From positions 41,174-105,173 of the forward strand of contig JAGBVI010000051.1 in NCBI GenBank assembly GCA_017630395.1: a DNA stretch of 64,000 bases. Reading direction: 5' to 3'. Made by a program: the position numbers and the translations under genes. Shown one piece after another: positions 1 to 9,716 of this stretch. The DNA comes from Paludibacteraceae bacterium (lineage in GTDB: Bacteria; Bacteroidota; Bacteroidia; Bacteroidales; Paludibacteraceae). Position 1 is the first letter of the stretch. Each line of letters begins with the position of its first letter. The notes under the pieces were generated by a model that saw nothing but the letters and a program-made list of their open reading frames with translations, searched no databases and was not told the origin of the DNA.

Positions 1-1387
1 GGTGAAATCTCTCCTTAGTAGCCAAACCAATTTTATAAGATTTTTCTGTCAATCTGCTATCTGCATCATCCTGTCTTAATAGAATACGATATTCGGCGCG
101 AGAAGTAAACATTCTGTAGGGTTCATCAACACCTTTGGTAACTAAATCGTCGATGAGAACGCCAATATATGCTTCGTCTCTATGCAAAATAAATGGATCT
201 CCACCATGACAATTAATGTGCGCATTTATACCGGCAATCAATCCCTGACCTGCAGCCTCTTCATATCCTGTTGTACCATTTACCTGACCTGCCAAAAATA
301 GATTTTTTATTAATTTTGACTCCAAAGTATGATTTAGTTGTGTTGGGTCGAAGTAATCATATTCAATAGCATATCCCGGTCTGTATATCACAGCATTTTC
401 CAATCCTTTAATTGTTTTAAGAGCTTCCAACTGAATGTTGAGAGGAAGAGATGAGGAAAAACCATTTAGATAATATTCTTGAGTTGTTTCTCCCTCCGGT
501 TCTAAAAATAGTTGGTGTCTCTCTTTCTCGGAGAATGTCACTATTTTTGTCTCAATACTTGGGCAGTATCTAGGACCAATACTTTGAATTTGTCCGTTAT
601 ACAAAGGAGAATCCGGTAATCCTTTTCTTAAAATCTCATGTGTTATTTCGCTCGTGTAGGTTATATAACAACTTTTTTGTTCTAAAGGTCTCGGTTTAAA
701 ATCGAGGTAAGAAAATTTGTGAAAATCGTTCTCTCCATCTTGTTTATCCATGCAAGAAAAATTGATGGTTCTTCCGTCAATTCTTACCGGTGTACCCGTT
801 TTCATTCGATCTGTTTTAATACCATACTGAGCAAGTTGCTCTGTAATTCCGTATGAAGCAGGTTCTGAGATACGACCGGCATGAATTTGAGTCTTACCGC
901 AATGTATTAAGCCTGTAAGAAATGTACCGGCAGTTAATATAGCGCATTTACACTCAAACTCAGCTCCCATGGAAGTTATCACACCTTTAATCTCACCATC
1001 TTTTATAATAAATTGATTTACAGTATCTTGCCAAATATTTAGGTTATCAGTATTCTCCAAAACTGATCTCCACATTTCGCTAAATTTTTGGCGATCAGCT
1101 TGAGAGCGCGGACTCCACATGGCAGGACCTTTTGATCTATTAAGCATTCTATATTGAATAGCAGTCATATCTGTGATAATACCACATTGACCGCCCAATG
1201 CATCAATTTCTCGAACAATTTGCCCCTTTGCAATTCCACCGATAGCCGGATTACAGCTCATTTGAGCAATCTTATGCATATCCATGGTTATCAAAAGAGT
1301 TTTTGATCCAAGATTAGCAGCAGCTGCTGCAGCTTCACATCCGGCGTGGCCGGCTCCAATCACAATAATGTCGTACTTAAAGATCAT
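1..1387 (-). CDS. mnmG: tRNA uridine-5-carboxymethylaminomethyl modification enzyme MnmG (GidA), C-terminus cut by window edge
   Basis: FAD-dependent enzyme that, with MnmE, installs the carboxymethylaminomethyl group on U34 of certain tRNAs. The reading frame opens with ATG at 1387 and stays open to base 1, giving about 462 residues of a protein normally near 620. Seen directly: the N-terminal dinucleotide-binding loop [12 protein letters not shown], the [23 protein letters not shown] stretch (family signature, quoted in part as CNPAIGG), a GTFLTG motif, TGTPVRIDG, and [16 protein letters not shown], all highly characteristic of GidA. The missing part is the C-terminal helical domain that contacts MnmE and tRNA. 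It is transcribed leftwards, divergent from maeB. Identification is essentially certain; only completeness is unknown. Confidence 0.96.
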   Translation of the reverse strand, partial: MIFKYDIIVIGAGHAGCEAAAAAANLGSKTLLITMDMHKIAQMSCNPAIGGIAKGQIVREIDALGGQCGIITDMTAIQYRMLNRSKGPAMWSPRSQADRQKFSEMWRSVLENTDNLNIWQDTVNQFIIKDGEIKGVITSMGAEFECKCAILTAGTFLTGLIHCGKTQIHAGRISEPASYGITEQLAQYGIKTDRMKTGTPVRIDGRTINFSCMDKQDGENDFHKFSYLDFKPRPLEQKSCYITYTSEITHEILRKGLPDSPLYNGQIQSIGPRYCPSIETKIVTFSEKERHQLFLEPEGETTQEYYLNGFSSSLPLNIQLEALKTIKGLENAVIYRPGYAIEYDYFDPTQLNHTLESKLIKNLFLAGQVNGTTGYEEAAGQGLIAGINAHINCHGGDPFILHRDEAYIGVLIDDLVTKGVDEPYRMFTSRAEYRILLRQDDADSRLTEKSYKIGLATKERFH

Positions 1388-1428
1388 ATTTTTACCTTTT
1401 AAAGGGGCATAACACTTCAATATCGTTA

Positions 1429-1436
1429 CAAAATTA
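1429..1436 (-). promoter_or_regulatory. Candidate -7 box for mnmG
   Basis: On the minus strand these bases read TAATTTTG, matching the Bacteroidota -7 consensus TAnnTTTG, about 40 bases before the mnmG ATG. No clear TTTG at the expected -33 distance, so this is a half-match. Confidence 0.4.
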
Positions 1437-1638
1437 CAGTTTTTTTGTGAAATTGCGAGATTATTAACAAAATATGAACAAGTTTTCAACTTTATCGAGC
1501 AAATACCCCGGTATTTTACATAATTCTTCATTCTATTTTGAGAGTATTTTCATTATATCTGTAATAAAAATTCTTACTATTTCCTACTTTTTGTAAATTA
1601 ATATATTCTTTTAATGTTATTTTGTTTTATAAAAAGGG

Positions 1639-1666
1639 TTGTATTGGATAAATTTTGTTATTTTTG
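1639..1666 (+). promoter_or_regulatory. Candidate promoter for maeB
   Basis: TTG at 1639-1641 and TATTTTTG at 1659-1666 (fits TAnnTTTG) with a 17-base spacer, slightly short for the consensus. It lies about 84 bases before the maeB ATG. The rest of the 362-base mnmG-maeB gap is AT-rich and shows no ORF or strong hairpin. Confidence 0.45.
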
Positions 1667-1749
1667 TGCCGAAAAACATATTATGATTTAAAATTAGATA
1701 ATTTAGTTCGTTGGATAAACGAGTTAAATTTCTGTAAAACAATAAAAAA

Positions 1750-4026
1750 ATGAGTGACGAAAAAAAGAGATCTGACGCGTTGAAGTATCACGCAGAGGGA
1801 AGACCCGGAAAGATTCAGGTTGTCCCTACTAAGCCAACAGCTACGCAAAGAGATTTGGCTTTGGCTTATTCACCCGGAGTTGCAGAACCTTGTTTAGAGA
1901 TTGAAAAGGATCCGCAAGCTGCTTATGATTATACTGCAAAAGGAAACTTGGTTGCAGTGATTTCTAATGGTACGGCAGTATTAGGTTTAGGAAACATCGG
2001 TGCCGAAGCAGGTAAACCTGTTATGGAGGGTAAAGGTCTTTTGTTTAAGATTTTTGCTGACATTGATGTATTTGACATTGAGGTGAATGAAACCAATATT
2101 GACAAGTTTGTTGATACAGTAAAAGCCATTGCTCCTACATTTGGTGGTATTAACTTAGAAGATATTAAGGCTCCTGAATGTTTTGAGATTGAAGATCGTT
2201 TGAAAGCTGAATTGGATATTCCTTTAATGCACGATGATCAACATGGTACTGCTATTATTTCTGCTGCTGCATTGCTTAATGCGTTGGAGTTGGTAGGGAA
2301 AAAAGCCGAGGAGATCAAGTTGGTTGTTAATGGTGCAGGTGCTGCTGCTAACTCTTGTACTCAATTATACATGGCTTTGGGTGTTAAGTTGGAAAATATT
2401 GTGATGTGTGACTCAAAAGGAGTTATTAGTACTAAACGTACCGATTTGAACGATCGTAAGAAACCTTTTGCTACTAGTCGTGACATTACAACTTTGCAAG
2501 AAGCTGTAAAAGATGCCGATGTTTTCTTAGGTCTTTCTGTTGCAGGTGTTTTGACCAAAGAGATGGTTTGTTCTATGGCTGAAAATCCAATTGTTTTCGC
2601 ATTGGCAAATCCTAATCCGGAAATTTCTTATGAAGATGCAAAAGCTTCTCGTCCTGACTTAATCTTTGCAACTGGTCGTTCCGATTATCCTAACCAAATC
2701 AATAATGTATTGGGATTCCCATACATCTTTAGAGGTGCTTTAGATACTCGTGCCAAAGGTATTAACGAAGCTATGAAATTGGCGGCTGTTTATGCGTTGG
2801 CTGAGTTGGCTAAACAACCTGTTCCTGACGTAGTTAGCATTGCTTATAACAACAAAAAGATGAAGTTCGGTCGTGAATATATTATTCCTACTGCTTTAGA
2901 CCCTCGTCTTTTGGAGACAGTTGCTCCTGCTGTAGCTGAAGCGGCTATGAAATCAGGTGTGGCTCGTCGTGCAATCGAAAATTGGGATGAGTATAAAGAG
3001 CAATTGCGTGCTCGCATGGGATTGGATAACAAATTCCTTGATGCTTTGACTGTTACTGCTAAAGCTAATCCTAAACGTGTTGTCTTCACTGAAGCCAACA
3101 ATGTGAATACTTTGCAAGCTGCTTCTATCGTGAAGAAAGATGGTATTTGTATTCCTATTTTGTTGGGTAATGAAGAGAGAATCTCTAAAATTGCTAAAGA
3201 AAATAATATCGATATTTCCGGAATAGAAATCGTAAATCTTCGTCATGATCGTGAGGAAGAACGTAGAAATCGTTATGCTGCCTATCTTGCAGAAAAATTG
3301 TGCAGAAAAGGTTATACATATATCGAAGCTAACGAGAAAATGTATGATAGAAACTATTTCGGTACTATGATGGTAGAAACCGGTGATGCTGACGCAATGA
3401 TTACCGGTGTTTATACCAAATATACAGATGCGGTTAAACCTGCTTTGGAGATTATTGGTACTCGAGAGGGAGTTAATCATATTGCTGCATTGAATATCAT
3501 CAATACTTCTAAGGGTATTTTCTTCTTTGCTGATACTTTGGTTAACAATCGTCCTTCTAAAGAGACTTTGGAAGAGATTGCTGTATTGACAAACCAAACA
3601 GTGAAGCTGTTCAATGAACATCCGGTTATTGCAATGTTGTCTTATTCTAACTTTGGTGCTGATACTACCGGTAGCCCTTGCACTGTACACGAGGCAGTTG
3701 AGTCTATTCACCAAAATCATCCTGAAATTCTTATTGATGGTGAAATGCAAGTTAATTTTGCTCTTAATAAGAAGTTGCGTGACGAGAAATTCCCATTCTC
3801 TAAACTGAAAGGACAAGATGTTAATACATTCATTTTCCCTAATTTGAATTCTGCTAATATCGCTTATAAAATGATGTTGGAGATGGGATTAGCTGAAAAT
3901 ATCGGTCCTGTTCAAATGGGATTGAAGAAGGCTGTTCATGTGTTGGATGTGGAAAGTTCTGTTCGTGATATCGTAAATATGACAGTGATTGCAGTTATTG
4001 ATGCTCAAATCAACGAGACGAAGTAA
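1750..4026 (+). CDS. maeB: NADP-dependent malic enzyme with C-terminal phosphotransacetylase-like domain (MaeB type)
   Basis: Oxidative decarboxylation of malate to pyruvate with NADP, supplying NADPH and pyruvate in the cytoplasm. The 758-residue length fits the MaeB fusion architecture. The malic enzyme half (about residues 1-430) shows LALAYSPGVAEPC near the N-terminus, the DDQHGTAIISAAAL signature, and the GAGAAANSC nucleotide-binding loop. From about residue 436 (AKANPKRVVFTEANN) the protein continues as a phosphate acetyl/butyryltransferase-like domain; in this family that domain is thought to be regulatory (acetyl-CoA sensing) rather than catalytic. Single-gene unit with its own candidate promoter and a strong terminator immediately downstream. 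Starts ATG at 1750 after an A-rich leader typical of this phylum, which uses few Shine-Dalgarno sites. Confidence 0.95.
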   Translation: MSDEKKRSDALKYHAEGRPGKIQVVPTKPTATQRDLALAYSPGVAEPCLEIEKDPQAAYDYTAKGNLVAVISNGTAVLGLGNIGAEAGKPVMEGKGLLFKIFADIDVFDIEVNETNIDKFVDTVKAIAPTFGGINLEDIKAPECFEIEDRLKAELDIPLMHDDQHGTAIISAAALLNALELVGKKAEEIKLVVNGAGAAANSCTQLYMALGVKLENIVMCDSKGVISTKRTDLNDRKKPFATSRDITTLQEAVKDADVFLGLSVAGVLTKEMVCSMAENPIVFALANPNPEISYEDAKASRPDLIFATGRSDYPNQINNVLGFPYIFRGALDTRAKGINEAMKLAAVYALAELAKQPVPDVVSIAYNNKKMKFGREYIIPTALDPRLLETVAPAVAEAAMKSGVARRAIENWDEYKEQLRARMGLDNKFLDALTVTAKANPKRVVFTEANNVNTLQAASIVKKDGICIPILLGNEERISKIAKENNIDISGIEIVNLRHDREEERRNRYAAYLAEKLCRKGYTYIEANEKMYDRNYFGTMMVETGDADAMITGVYTKYTDAVKPALEIIGTREGVNHIAALNIINTSKGIFFFADTLVNNRPSKETLEEIAVLTNQTVKLFNEHPVIAMLSYSNFGADTTGSPCTVHEAVESIHQNHPEILIDGEMQVNFALNKKLRDEKFPFSKLKGQDVNTFIFPNLNSANIAYKMMLEMGLAENIGPVQMGLKKAVHVLDVESSVRDIVNMTVIAVIDAQINETK

Positions 4027-4047
4027 TTGTAATTAACATACAATTAA

Positions 4048-4089
4048 GGGAGTGTGTCTGAATATAAGTTTGACGCACTCCCTTTTTTT
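4048..4089 (+). terminator. Rho-independent terminator of maeB
   Basis: Stem GGGAGTGTGTC (4048-4058) pairs with GACGCACTCCC (4072-4082), with one G-U pair, followed by seven T. It begins 22 bases after the maeB stop. The stem sequence resembles those after gyrB and ileS. Confidence 0.9.
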
Positions 4090-4137
4090 ATGGGTTACAA
4101 TAGATATTTATTCTATCTTCTCTTTACTTTCCCCTCG

Positions 4138-5010
4138 TCATAATATAATCTTTAATCCATTATGTACGATTTCAACGTGTATCTCTTTGCCTAAATTTAC
4201 CGCCTCTCCATCAATATGAAATTCGCCTTCATTTTCTCTGATTAAAGTAGCTGATTTGGCCCTGAGTATTGAGATATGTCTGCTTTTGTCTATCTGTTTT
4301 TTAAATAGCAGATAGGCTAATTTGGGTATAGAGTAGATTGGGAATGTATCTAAAATGCAAATATCCATAACTCCATCTTGTGTGCTGGCGTGCGGCGCAA
4401 TATAGGCCATATTACCATATTGTGAAGCATTGGCAAATGTTACAAGAAATGCTCTTCGAGAAAATGAAAAACAGTCGAGGTTGATTTTATAAAAATTGGA
4501 ATGATAGCCAAAATATTCTTTAACAATGATTTTCAAGTACGATAAGAACCCTCTTTTTTTGGTGGTCGCAAAAGAGTGACTGATATGGGCATCAAAACCG
4601 GTTCCGCAGGTACAGAAAAATTTTTTATTGTTGACAATCCCGTAGTCAATCACCATTTCGTTTCCATGATTGATTTGCATCAAGGCAAGCCGCGGAGTCA
4701 TTGAATAGCCTAAATGTCGTGCCAACCCATTCCCGGAGCCATAAGGGACAATGGCAAATGCAGTATCGGAATGTACCAGTCCGGAAGCAATTTCGTTCAT
4801 TGTTCCATCTCCGCCACACGCAACCACTACATCATAATTCTCTTTAACAAACACTTTGGCCAATTTGTAGCCATGTCCTGCATATTCGGTGAATGTAATC
4901 GTTGGCTTTTCCCATTTGTCATCGATTACCTCTCGAATTAGTTCCGGAAGTTCTTTCTTTCCTGATGTTCCCGACTTTGGGTTGATGATAAATGCAATTT
5001 TTTTTTTCAT
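4138..5010 (-). CDS. Diacylglycerol kinase family lipid kinase (YegS/BmrU/DagK-like)
   Basis: 290 residues, the usual length for the cytoplasmic/peripheral lipid kinases of the DAGK catalytic-domain family that phosphorylate diacylglycerol, sphingoid bases or related lipids using ATP. The N-terminal INPKSGTSGKKE segment and the GGDGTMNEIASGL motif are the nucleotide-binding and catalytic signatures; PYGSGNGLARHLG follows as expected, and a C-terminal FHIDGEAV motif is also typical. The true substrate cannot be told from sequence; Bacteroidota members include sphingolipid-related kinases, so a long-chain-base role is possible. Divergent from the DUF2851 gene and convergent with maeB. Starts at ATG 5010. 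Confidence 0.88.
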   Translation of the reverse strand: MKKKIAFIINPKSGTSGKKELPELIREVIDDKWEKPTITFTEYAGHGYKLAKVFVKENYDVVVACGGDGTMNEIASGLVHSDTAFAIVPYGSGNGLARHLGYSMTPRLALMQINHGNEMVIDYGIVNNKKFFCTCGTGFDAHISHSFATTKKRGFLSYLKIIVKEYFGYHSNFYKINLDCFSFSRRAFLVTFANASQYGNMAYIAPHASTQDGVMDICILDTFPIYSIPKLAYLLFKKQIDKSRHISILRAKSATLIRENEGEFHIDGEAVNLGKEIHVEIVHNGLKIIL

Positions 5011-5030
5011 AAAAAAATAGAAATTATAGG

Positions 5031-5038
5031 CAAAGTTA
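5031..5038 (-). promoter_or_regulatory. Candidate -7 box for lipid kinase gene
   Basis: Reads TAACTTTG on the minus strand (fits TAnnTTTG), 21 bases before the ATG at 5010. No convincing -33 element. Confidence 0.4.
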
Positions 5039-5127
5039 TGAAAAAATTACCATATTTGCTCCAAGTTTTGTAATGCATGAATTGAGTATATGTTCTCAAT
5101 TTATTTTTTTTTATTATATTTTAATCT

Positions 5128-6411
5128 ATGAAAGAAGAATTTCTACACTATGCTTGGCAGTATAGGTTGTTTGCGCAGGAAAATCTGAGGACGACAGATG
5201 GCGAATCGTTAACCATTGTCGATGTGGGTCAAAAGAACGTAGATGCAGGACCTGATTTTTTTAATGCAAAAGTTGTAATTGGTGACACGTTATGGGCAGG
5301 AAATGTAGAGATTCATTTAGCTGCTTCTGATTGGTATCATCATTCTCATCACGAAGATTTTTGTTATGATACTGTCATTCTTCATGTTGTATGGCACTCT
5401 GATATTGTTGTACATCGCAAGAATGGGGAGACTATTCCTCAATTGGTGCTTCCTATTTCGCATGAAACTATCAAACGAAAAGGGCTATTGGATTTGGGCG
5501 GATGTTGGATCAGATGTGAAAAGTTTTGGAACGAATTGAATCAGAAATTTCTTGACATTCAATTAAGTAAAGTATTGTATGAAAGGTTACAGCGAAAATC
5601 TGAAGAGGTGTTTCTGTTGCTTAAATCAACTAAAAATGATTGGGATGAGGTCTTTTACAGAATTCTTTTAAAAAGTTTTGGATTGCATGTAAACTCACTC
5701 CCATTTGAGCAACTTTCAAAGTCGTTGCCGCTTGCTTACTTGCGAAAACATCGCGACAATTTGTTTCAACTCGAAGCATTGCTTTTGGGACAAGCTTCTT
5801 TGTTGGATTGTGAAAATTCTGATGAGTATCAAAAACTTTTAAAACGAGAATATTGTTTCTTTAGTAGTAAATTCGATTTAAAACCCATTGATAAAAATCT
5901 TTGGAAATTTTCAAGAATGAGACCATCTAATTTCCCAACAATAAAAATTGTGCAGTTTGCATCGCTGCTTCATCATTCAGACAAGTTTCTTTCCAACTTG
6001 TTATCAGTTACTGATGTTGAGAGTATAAGGGGAATGTTCAGATGTACACCTTCTGCCTATTGGGATACGCATTATCAGTTGGGGAAGCACTCTGTCTATC
6101 GGTCCAAACAATTAGGTGAGAGTACGATAGATCTTTTGATTATAAATGCCGTAGTTCCGATATTATTCACCTATGCGCAACAAAAGGAAGATGAGTTGTT
6201 GATGGAGCGTGCATTCACTTTTTTAGAAGCCCTTTCGGCTGAACACAATTCCATAGTTGATGGTTGGAAAAATTTAGGCGTTGGTGTTGATAATGCATAT
6301 AGAAGTCAGGCCTTAATAGAACTGAAACGACAATATTGCGATTTACACAAATGCTTAAGATGCAGTATAGGACATGCTTTGCTTACCACATCCAAGTCAA
6401 GCAATACCTAA
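5128..6411 (+). CDS. DUF2851 family protein
   Basis: 427 residues. I recognise it as the DUF2851 family, widespread in Bacteroidota and without an established function. The characteristic region is the N-terminus: an HYAWQYRLF segment, then VGQKNVDAGPDFFNAKV, WAGNVEIHL, and SDWYHHSHHEDFCYDTVILHVV, a cluster rich in His and acidic residues that could bind a metal (inference). No signal peptide or membrane segment is visible, so a cytoplasmic location is likely. The C-terminal region holds cysteines (CDLHKCLRCSIGHALL) resembling a small metal-binding or redox site. It stands alone between two gaps; the ATG at 5128 lies after an A/T-only leader. Confidence 0.8.
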   Translation: MKEEFLHYAWQYRLFAQENLRTTDGESLTIVDVGQKNVDAGPDFFNAKVVIGDTLWAGNVEIHLAASDWYHHSHHEDFCYDTVILHVVWHSDIVVHRKNGETIPQLVLPISHETIKRKGLLDLGGCWIRCEKFWNELNQKFLDIQLSKVLYERLQRKSEEVFLLLKSTKNDWDEVFYRILLKSFGLHVNSLPFEQLSKSLPLAYLRKHRDNLFQLEALLLGQASLLDCENSDEYQKLLKREYCFFSSKFDLKPIDKNLWKFSRMRPSNFPTIKIVQFASLLHHSDKFLSNLLSVTDVESIRGMFRCTPSAYWDTHYQLGKHSVYRSKQLGESTIDLLIINAVVPILFTYAQQKEDELLMERAFTFLEALSAEHNSIVDGWKNLGVGVDNAYRSQALIELKRQYCDLHKCLRCSIGHALLTTSKSSNT

Positions 6412-6422
6412 GGTAACATTCA

Positions 6423-6446
6423 TTCCACGAAGTGAATTTATAGAAC
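6423..6446 (-). repeat. Dispersed intergenic repeat, family B copy
   Basis: On the minus strand GTTCTATAAATTCACTTCGTGG, closely matching copies at 9717, 23784, 44892, 53291, 54439 and 55450. It sits just downstream of the DUF2851 stop. Confidence 0.6.
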
Positions 6447-6541
6447 TAATTTTAAAAATTTCTCTCATATATGCGCGAAATAAAACTTTAAACAACTTTT
6501 AAAAAGTATCCGAAATAAATGATGACAATAAAATAAATTGG

Positions 6542-6549
6542 TAATTTTG
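6542..6549 (+). promoter_or_regulatory. Candidate -7 box for the GNAT-thioesterase pair
   Basis: TAATTTTG fits TAnnTTTG, 20 bases before the ATG at 6570. No TTTG at the -33 distance. Confidence 0.4.
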
Positions 6550-6569
6550 CACTCACTAAAATAGAAGTC

Positions 6570-7688
6570 ATGGTAACAATAAAGAAGGTTGAAAATCGAA
6601 AAGAACTCAAGATGTTCATTCGTTTTCCTTATGAATTGTATAAAAACAATCCGTATTGGGTTCCTCCACTAGAGATGGATGAAATGAATACGTTGAGAAA
6701 AGATAAAAATCCGGCTTTTGAGCATTGCGATGCGGAGTATTGGTTAGCTTATAAAGACGGGAGGATTGTAGGTCGTATTGCCGGAATTATTAATTACCTT
6801 GCAAATAATAAGTGGGGAAATAAGGTACGATTCGGTTGGATTGATTTTATAGATGATTTTGAAGTAGTTCGATTACTTATATCTGCTGTGATAGAGTGGG
6901 GGAAGAGCAAAGGAATGATCGAGTTGCACGGACCTTTGGGCTTTAATGATATGGATAAAGAGGGATTGTTGGTTTATGGATTTGATAAGCTTCCAACGAT
7001 AGCTAATATTTATAATCATGCCTACTATCCCAAACATTTAGAAAAGTTGGGTTTGCAGGCTGCAGAAGATTGGGTTCAATACAAAATGCGTGCATCTCAA
7101 AATGTTCCGGATAAAATTGAGAGAATCAATAAAATGATTGAGGAAAAGTACAATTTGAAGACGATTGTATTTGACCGAAAGAGAGATTTGCTAAAATATG
7201 GTAAATCAATGTTTAGAACTCTTAATTCTTCTTTTTCAGAACTATATGGATTTTCTCCTCTATCTGAAAAAGAGATTGAATCGATTATTGCGACCTACTT
7301 TTCTTTTGTTAATCCTAAATTGATTTGTTTTGTATTGGATGAAAATGATGAGGTAATAGGATTTGGAGTTAGTATTCCGAGTCTTTCTAAGGCTTTCCAA
7401 AAAGCGAAGGGTAAATTATTCCCTTTTGGTTTTATTCATTTGTTAAAGGCCATGAGAAATACCGATGAGATAGATTTATATTTAAATGGTGTTCACCCTA
7501 ATTGGCAAAAAAAGGGAATTCATTCTCTCTATTATTCTCGGTTGAATCATGCCTATATAGATAACGATGTTAAGGTTGCAATAACTAATCCACAATTGGA
7601 AAGTAACTTTAATGCAGTGTCTGTTTGGAACAACTATGAGAAGGAATTATATACCCGACGCAGATGCTATTCAATGTCATTATTGTAA
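6570..7688 (+). CDS. GNAT-fold N-acetyltransferase-like protein
   Basis: 372 residues. The N-terminal half (KKVENRKELKMFIRFPYELYKNNPYWVPPL) is typical of a Bacteroidota family with a GNAT-related fold; EYWLAYKDGRIVGRIAGIIN matches the beta-strand pair that precedes the acyl-CoA site. The second half (about residues 220-360) appears to be a second GNAT-like lobe with VHPNWQKKGIHSLYYSRLNHA, resembling the Q/R-x-x-G-x-G/A acetyl-CoA loop (here WQKKGIHS). Substrate unknown. It ends one base before the start of the downstream thioesterase, so the two are probably co-transcribed and translationally coupled. No signal peptide. Confidence 0.75.
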   Translation: MVTIKKVENRKELKMFIRFPYELYKNNPYWVPPLEMDEMNTLRKDKNPAFEHCDAEYWLAYKDGRIVGRIAGIINYLANNKWGNKVRFGWIDFIDDFEVVRLLISAVIEWGKSKGMIELHGPLGFNDMDKEGLLVYGFDKLPTIANIYNHAYYPKHLEKLGLQAAEDWVQYKMRASQNVPDKIERINKMIEEKYNLKTIVFDRKRDLLKYGKSMFRTLNSSFSELYGFSPLSEKEIESIIATYFSFVNPKLICFVLDENDEVIGFGVSIPSLSKAFQKAKGKLFPFGFIHLLKAMRNTDEIDLYLNGVHPNWQKKGIHSLYYSRLNHAYIDNDVKVAITNPQLESNFNAVSVWNNYEKELYTRRRCYSMSLL

Positions 7689-7689
7689 G

Positions 7690-8082
7690 ATGAATATGGA
7701 AAATAGATTGGATGCTTTAAAAAAAGATGCTTTTGCACTCTCCATTGGAATCTCTATTTTAGAGGTGGGAGAAGGTTGCGCAAAAGGAAAAATGGTGATT
7801 TCTCCTACTCATTTGAATGGAGTAGGGACAGTTCAAGGTGGAGCTCTTTTTACCTTGGCTGATTATATTTGCGCTGTTGCGGCAAATTCTCGGGAGAAAA
7901 GTGCTGTTTCGTTGGATGGTCATATTGATTTTATCAAAGCAGTGTCGTCCGGAACTTTAATTGTGACAGCTAAAGAGGTTTTCTTACGGAGAACCATAGC
8001 CGCTTACATGGCTGAAATTCGTAGAGAGGAGGATAACGTTTTGGTAGCTACCTTCCAATCTAAATTTTATCGTAAGGATTGA
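7690..8082 (+). CDS. PaaI/YdiI-type hotdog-fold thioesterase
   Basis: 130 residues when started at ATG 7690, which follows the upstream stop by one base; an in-frame start at 7612 would overlap the GNAT gene by 77 bases and lacks homologous sequence. Hotdog-fold acyl-CoA thioesterase: the central helix motif is seen in LNGVGTVQGGALFTLADYICAVAAN (HN/NG...GG-x-xFTLAD), followed by the SLDGHIDFIKAV strand and the KEVFLRRTIAAYMAEIRRE core. These proteins hydrolyse acyl- or aryl-CoA esters in the cytoplasm; the exact acyl chain is not predictable. Pairing with a GNAT suggests shared use of CoA thioesters (inference). Confidence 0.85.
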   Translation: MNMENRLDALKKDAFALSIGISILEVGEGCAKGKMVISPTHLNGVGTVQGGALFTLADYICAVAANSREKSAVSLDGHIDFIKAVSSGTLIVTAKEVFLRRTIAAYMAEIRREEDNVLVATFQSKFYRKD

Positions 8083-8210
8083 TAAAAAATGCGATATGTT
8101 ATAAATTGTGATTTATAGAAGTTTCATCGAATTAAATAAATACCTTTCTTGTTTAAGTCGTGAAAAATTGCGAATATTGCATAAGATAATGAATTTTAAT
8201 ATTTTCAATT

Positions 8211-8924
8211 GTGAGACAATTAATTGGTGTTCTGCTTTTATTCTCTTTTTGGGCGTGTACTTCATCTGAAGAAAATGAGGTTATGCAGGTGGAAGAATTT
8301 TCTATGCACCAAGAACAAACAATTGATTTTGAACAAATTAAGAAACATTCTTCTTTGTATGATAATTTGAAGAAGAGTCGTTACCTAAGAGATCCTAATA
8401 AGTTACATATCCAAGCAGGGCGAGAATTAGGCATAGAACCATTCAGGAAGAATGCAGATTTTTTGGCTGTCAGAGACTCTATCCTAAGCAATGAAATACT
8501 ATTTTATTTGGAAGATGGTGAGTTTTATCGAAAAAAGAAAATGGGTCATTCTTATCCCTATCTTACCAAAGAGGCGATTGATTTAATAAAGGAGTTAAGT
8601 GAGAGATTTCAAAAAAATTTAGAGAAGAAAGGGCAAGAAAACTATTCTCTTTTGATAACGTCAGCACTTAGAACAGAAGAGAGTCAGAAAAAACTTCGTC
8701 GCAGTAATCGTAATGCAACAAAGGATACCACGAGCCATCTTTTTGGAGCTTCATTTGATGTCTCTTATTGGGATTTCTATCGTAATTCTAACGGCGAAAT
8801 TTATCGTTATAAGAATTTACAAAAGATTCTTACCAATACCATTAAAGAGATGAGAAACGAGAAAAAATGTTTGGTTATCAAAGAGACAGGACACTATTGT
8901 TTTCATATTACCGTGATGCAATAA
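8211..8924 (+). CDS. DUF5715-type lipoprotein with M15 (D-Ala-D-Ala carboxypeptidase-like) signature
   Basis: 237 residues beginning with a GTG codon at 8211. The N-terminus LLLFSFWAC is a lipoprotein signal with lipobox Cys about residue 16, so it is anchored in the outer or inner membrane facing the periplasm. The C-terminal half has LITSALRTEESQ, then SHLFGASFDVSYWDF (His and Asp spaced like the M15 zinc ligands H-x6-D) and ends with GHYCFHITV, providing the distal His. This is the pattern of zinc-dependent VanY/M15 peptidases, suggesting trimming of peptidoglycan stem peptides. Assignment to DUF5715 is from memory of the family. Alternative: a non-catalytic peptidoglycan-binding relative. 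Confidence 0.7.
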   Translation: MRQLIGVLLLFSFWACTSSEENEVMQVEEFSMHQEQTIDFEQIKKHSSLYDNLKKSRYLRDPNKLHIQAGRELGIEPFRKNADFLAVRDSILSNEILFYLEDGEFYRKKKMGHSYPYLTKEAIDLIKELSERFQKNLEKKGQENYSLLITSALRTEESQKKLRRSNRNATKDTTSHLFGASFDVSYWDFYRNSNGEIYRYKNLQKILTNTIKEMRNEKKCLVIKETGHYCFHITVMQ

Positions 8925-8953
8925 TTTATAGATTCTAATCCGAGTTTTCCCTT

Positions 8954-9682
8954 ATGTTTGTTAAAACCGAAGCATTGATTTTAAGTGTAAAAAAACATCG
9001 TGATAATGCGATGTTGGTACAAGGTTATGCTTCTGAATTTGGAAGGATATCGTTTTTGGTTTATGGAGGTCATGGCAGACGGGGAGGGAAGTCTTTTGCA
9101 TCTGTTCTGCACCCCTTTTCATTGGTTGACGTAGAGCTTGAGATGAAGCCCCATAGAGATTTGCATATTTCGAAAGAGATAAAAAGCTCTGAGCCTCTGA
9201 ACGGAATTTTGTTCGACCCACAGAAAAGCACCTTAGCCATTTTTCTTGCTGAAATTCTCTTATCATCTTTAAAAACAGCAGAAAAAGACAGAGCTCTTTT
9301 TGCATTTCTAAAAGAATCCGTCCTCACGCTTGATAGGTTAGAGAGAGGAATAGCTAATTTCCACATCGCATTTTTGCTTAAATTTACCTACTTTCTTGGA
9401 GTCTTCCCGAATGTTTCTGATTCAGGTACAATTGGTTATTTTGACATGAGGCAGGCAGAGTTCTCTTTTTCTCGCCCATTGCATTCTCAGTATATCGATT
9501 CTGTTCATGGTAGAGCGATACAATTGTTGACCAGAATGAATTATCATAATCTGCATCTCTATCGGTTTTCAAGAGATCAGCGCAGAGAAACATTAGAAAA
9601 AATTATCGAATATTATCGAATACATTTGCAAGGTTTCGGTGACATCATCTCACTCTCTGTTTTACAATCGATTTTTGCTTAA
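8954..9682 (+). CDS. recO: DNA repair protein RecO
   Basis: 242 residues, the normal RecO length. RecO helps load RecA on SSB-coated single-stranded DNA in the RecFOR pathway. The N-terminal OB-fold opens with KTEALILSVKKHRDNAMLVQGYASEFGRISFLVYGG, the classic start (target: TEAIVL-x-x-x-x-y-x-E-x-d). The helical C-terminal domain contains LAIFLAEILLSSL and HIAFLLKFTYFLGVFPN. As in other Bacteroidota, the four-cysteine zinc finger found in some RecO proteins is absent. ATG at 8954 follows the DUF5715 stop by 29 bases, so co-transcription is plausible. Confidence 0.92.
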   Translation: MFVKTEALILSVKKHRDNAMLVQGYASEFGRISFLVYGGHGRRGGKSFASVLHPFSLVDVELEMKPHRDLHISKEIKSSEPLNGILFDPQKSTLAIFLAEILLSSLKTAEKDRALFAFLKESVLTLDRLERGIANFHIAFLLKFTYFLGVFPNVSDSGTIGYFDMRQAEFSFSRPLHSQYIDSVHGRAIQLLTRMNYHNLHLYRFSRDQRRETLEKIIEYYRIHLQGFGDIISLSVLQSIFA

Positions 9683-9716
9683 GTGTAAAGGAAAAAGAAT
9701 AATATAAATTATCCCT

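Noticed and set aside
2953-3816. Long open frame (287 codons) on the minus strand opposite maeB
   Set aside because: It lies entirely antisense to a well-supported gene, is low-complexity in composition and resembles no protein; an effect of codon bias in maeB.
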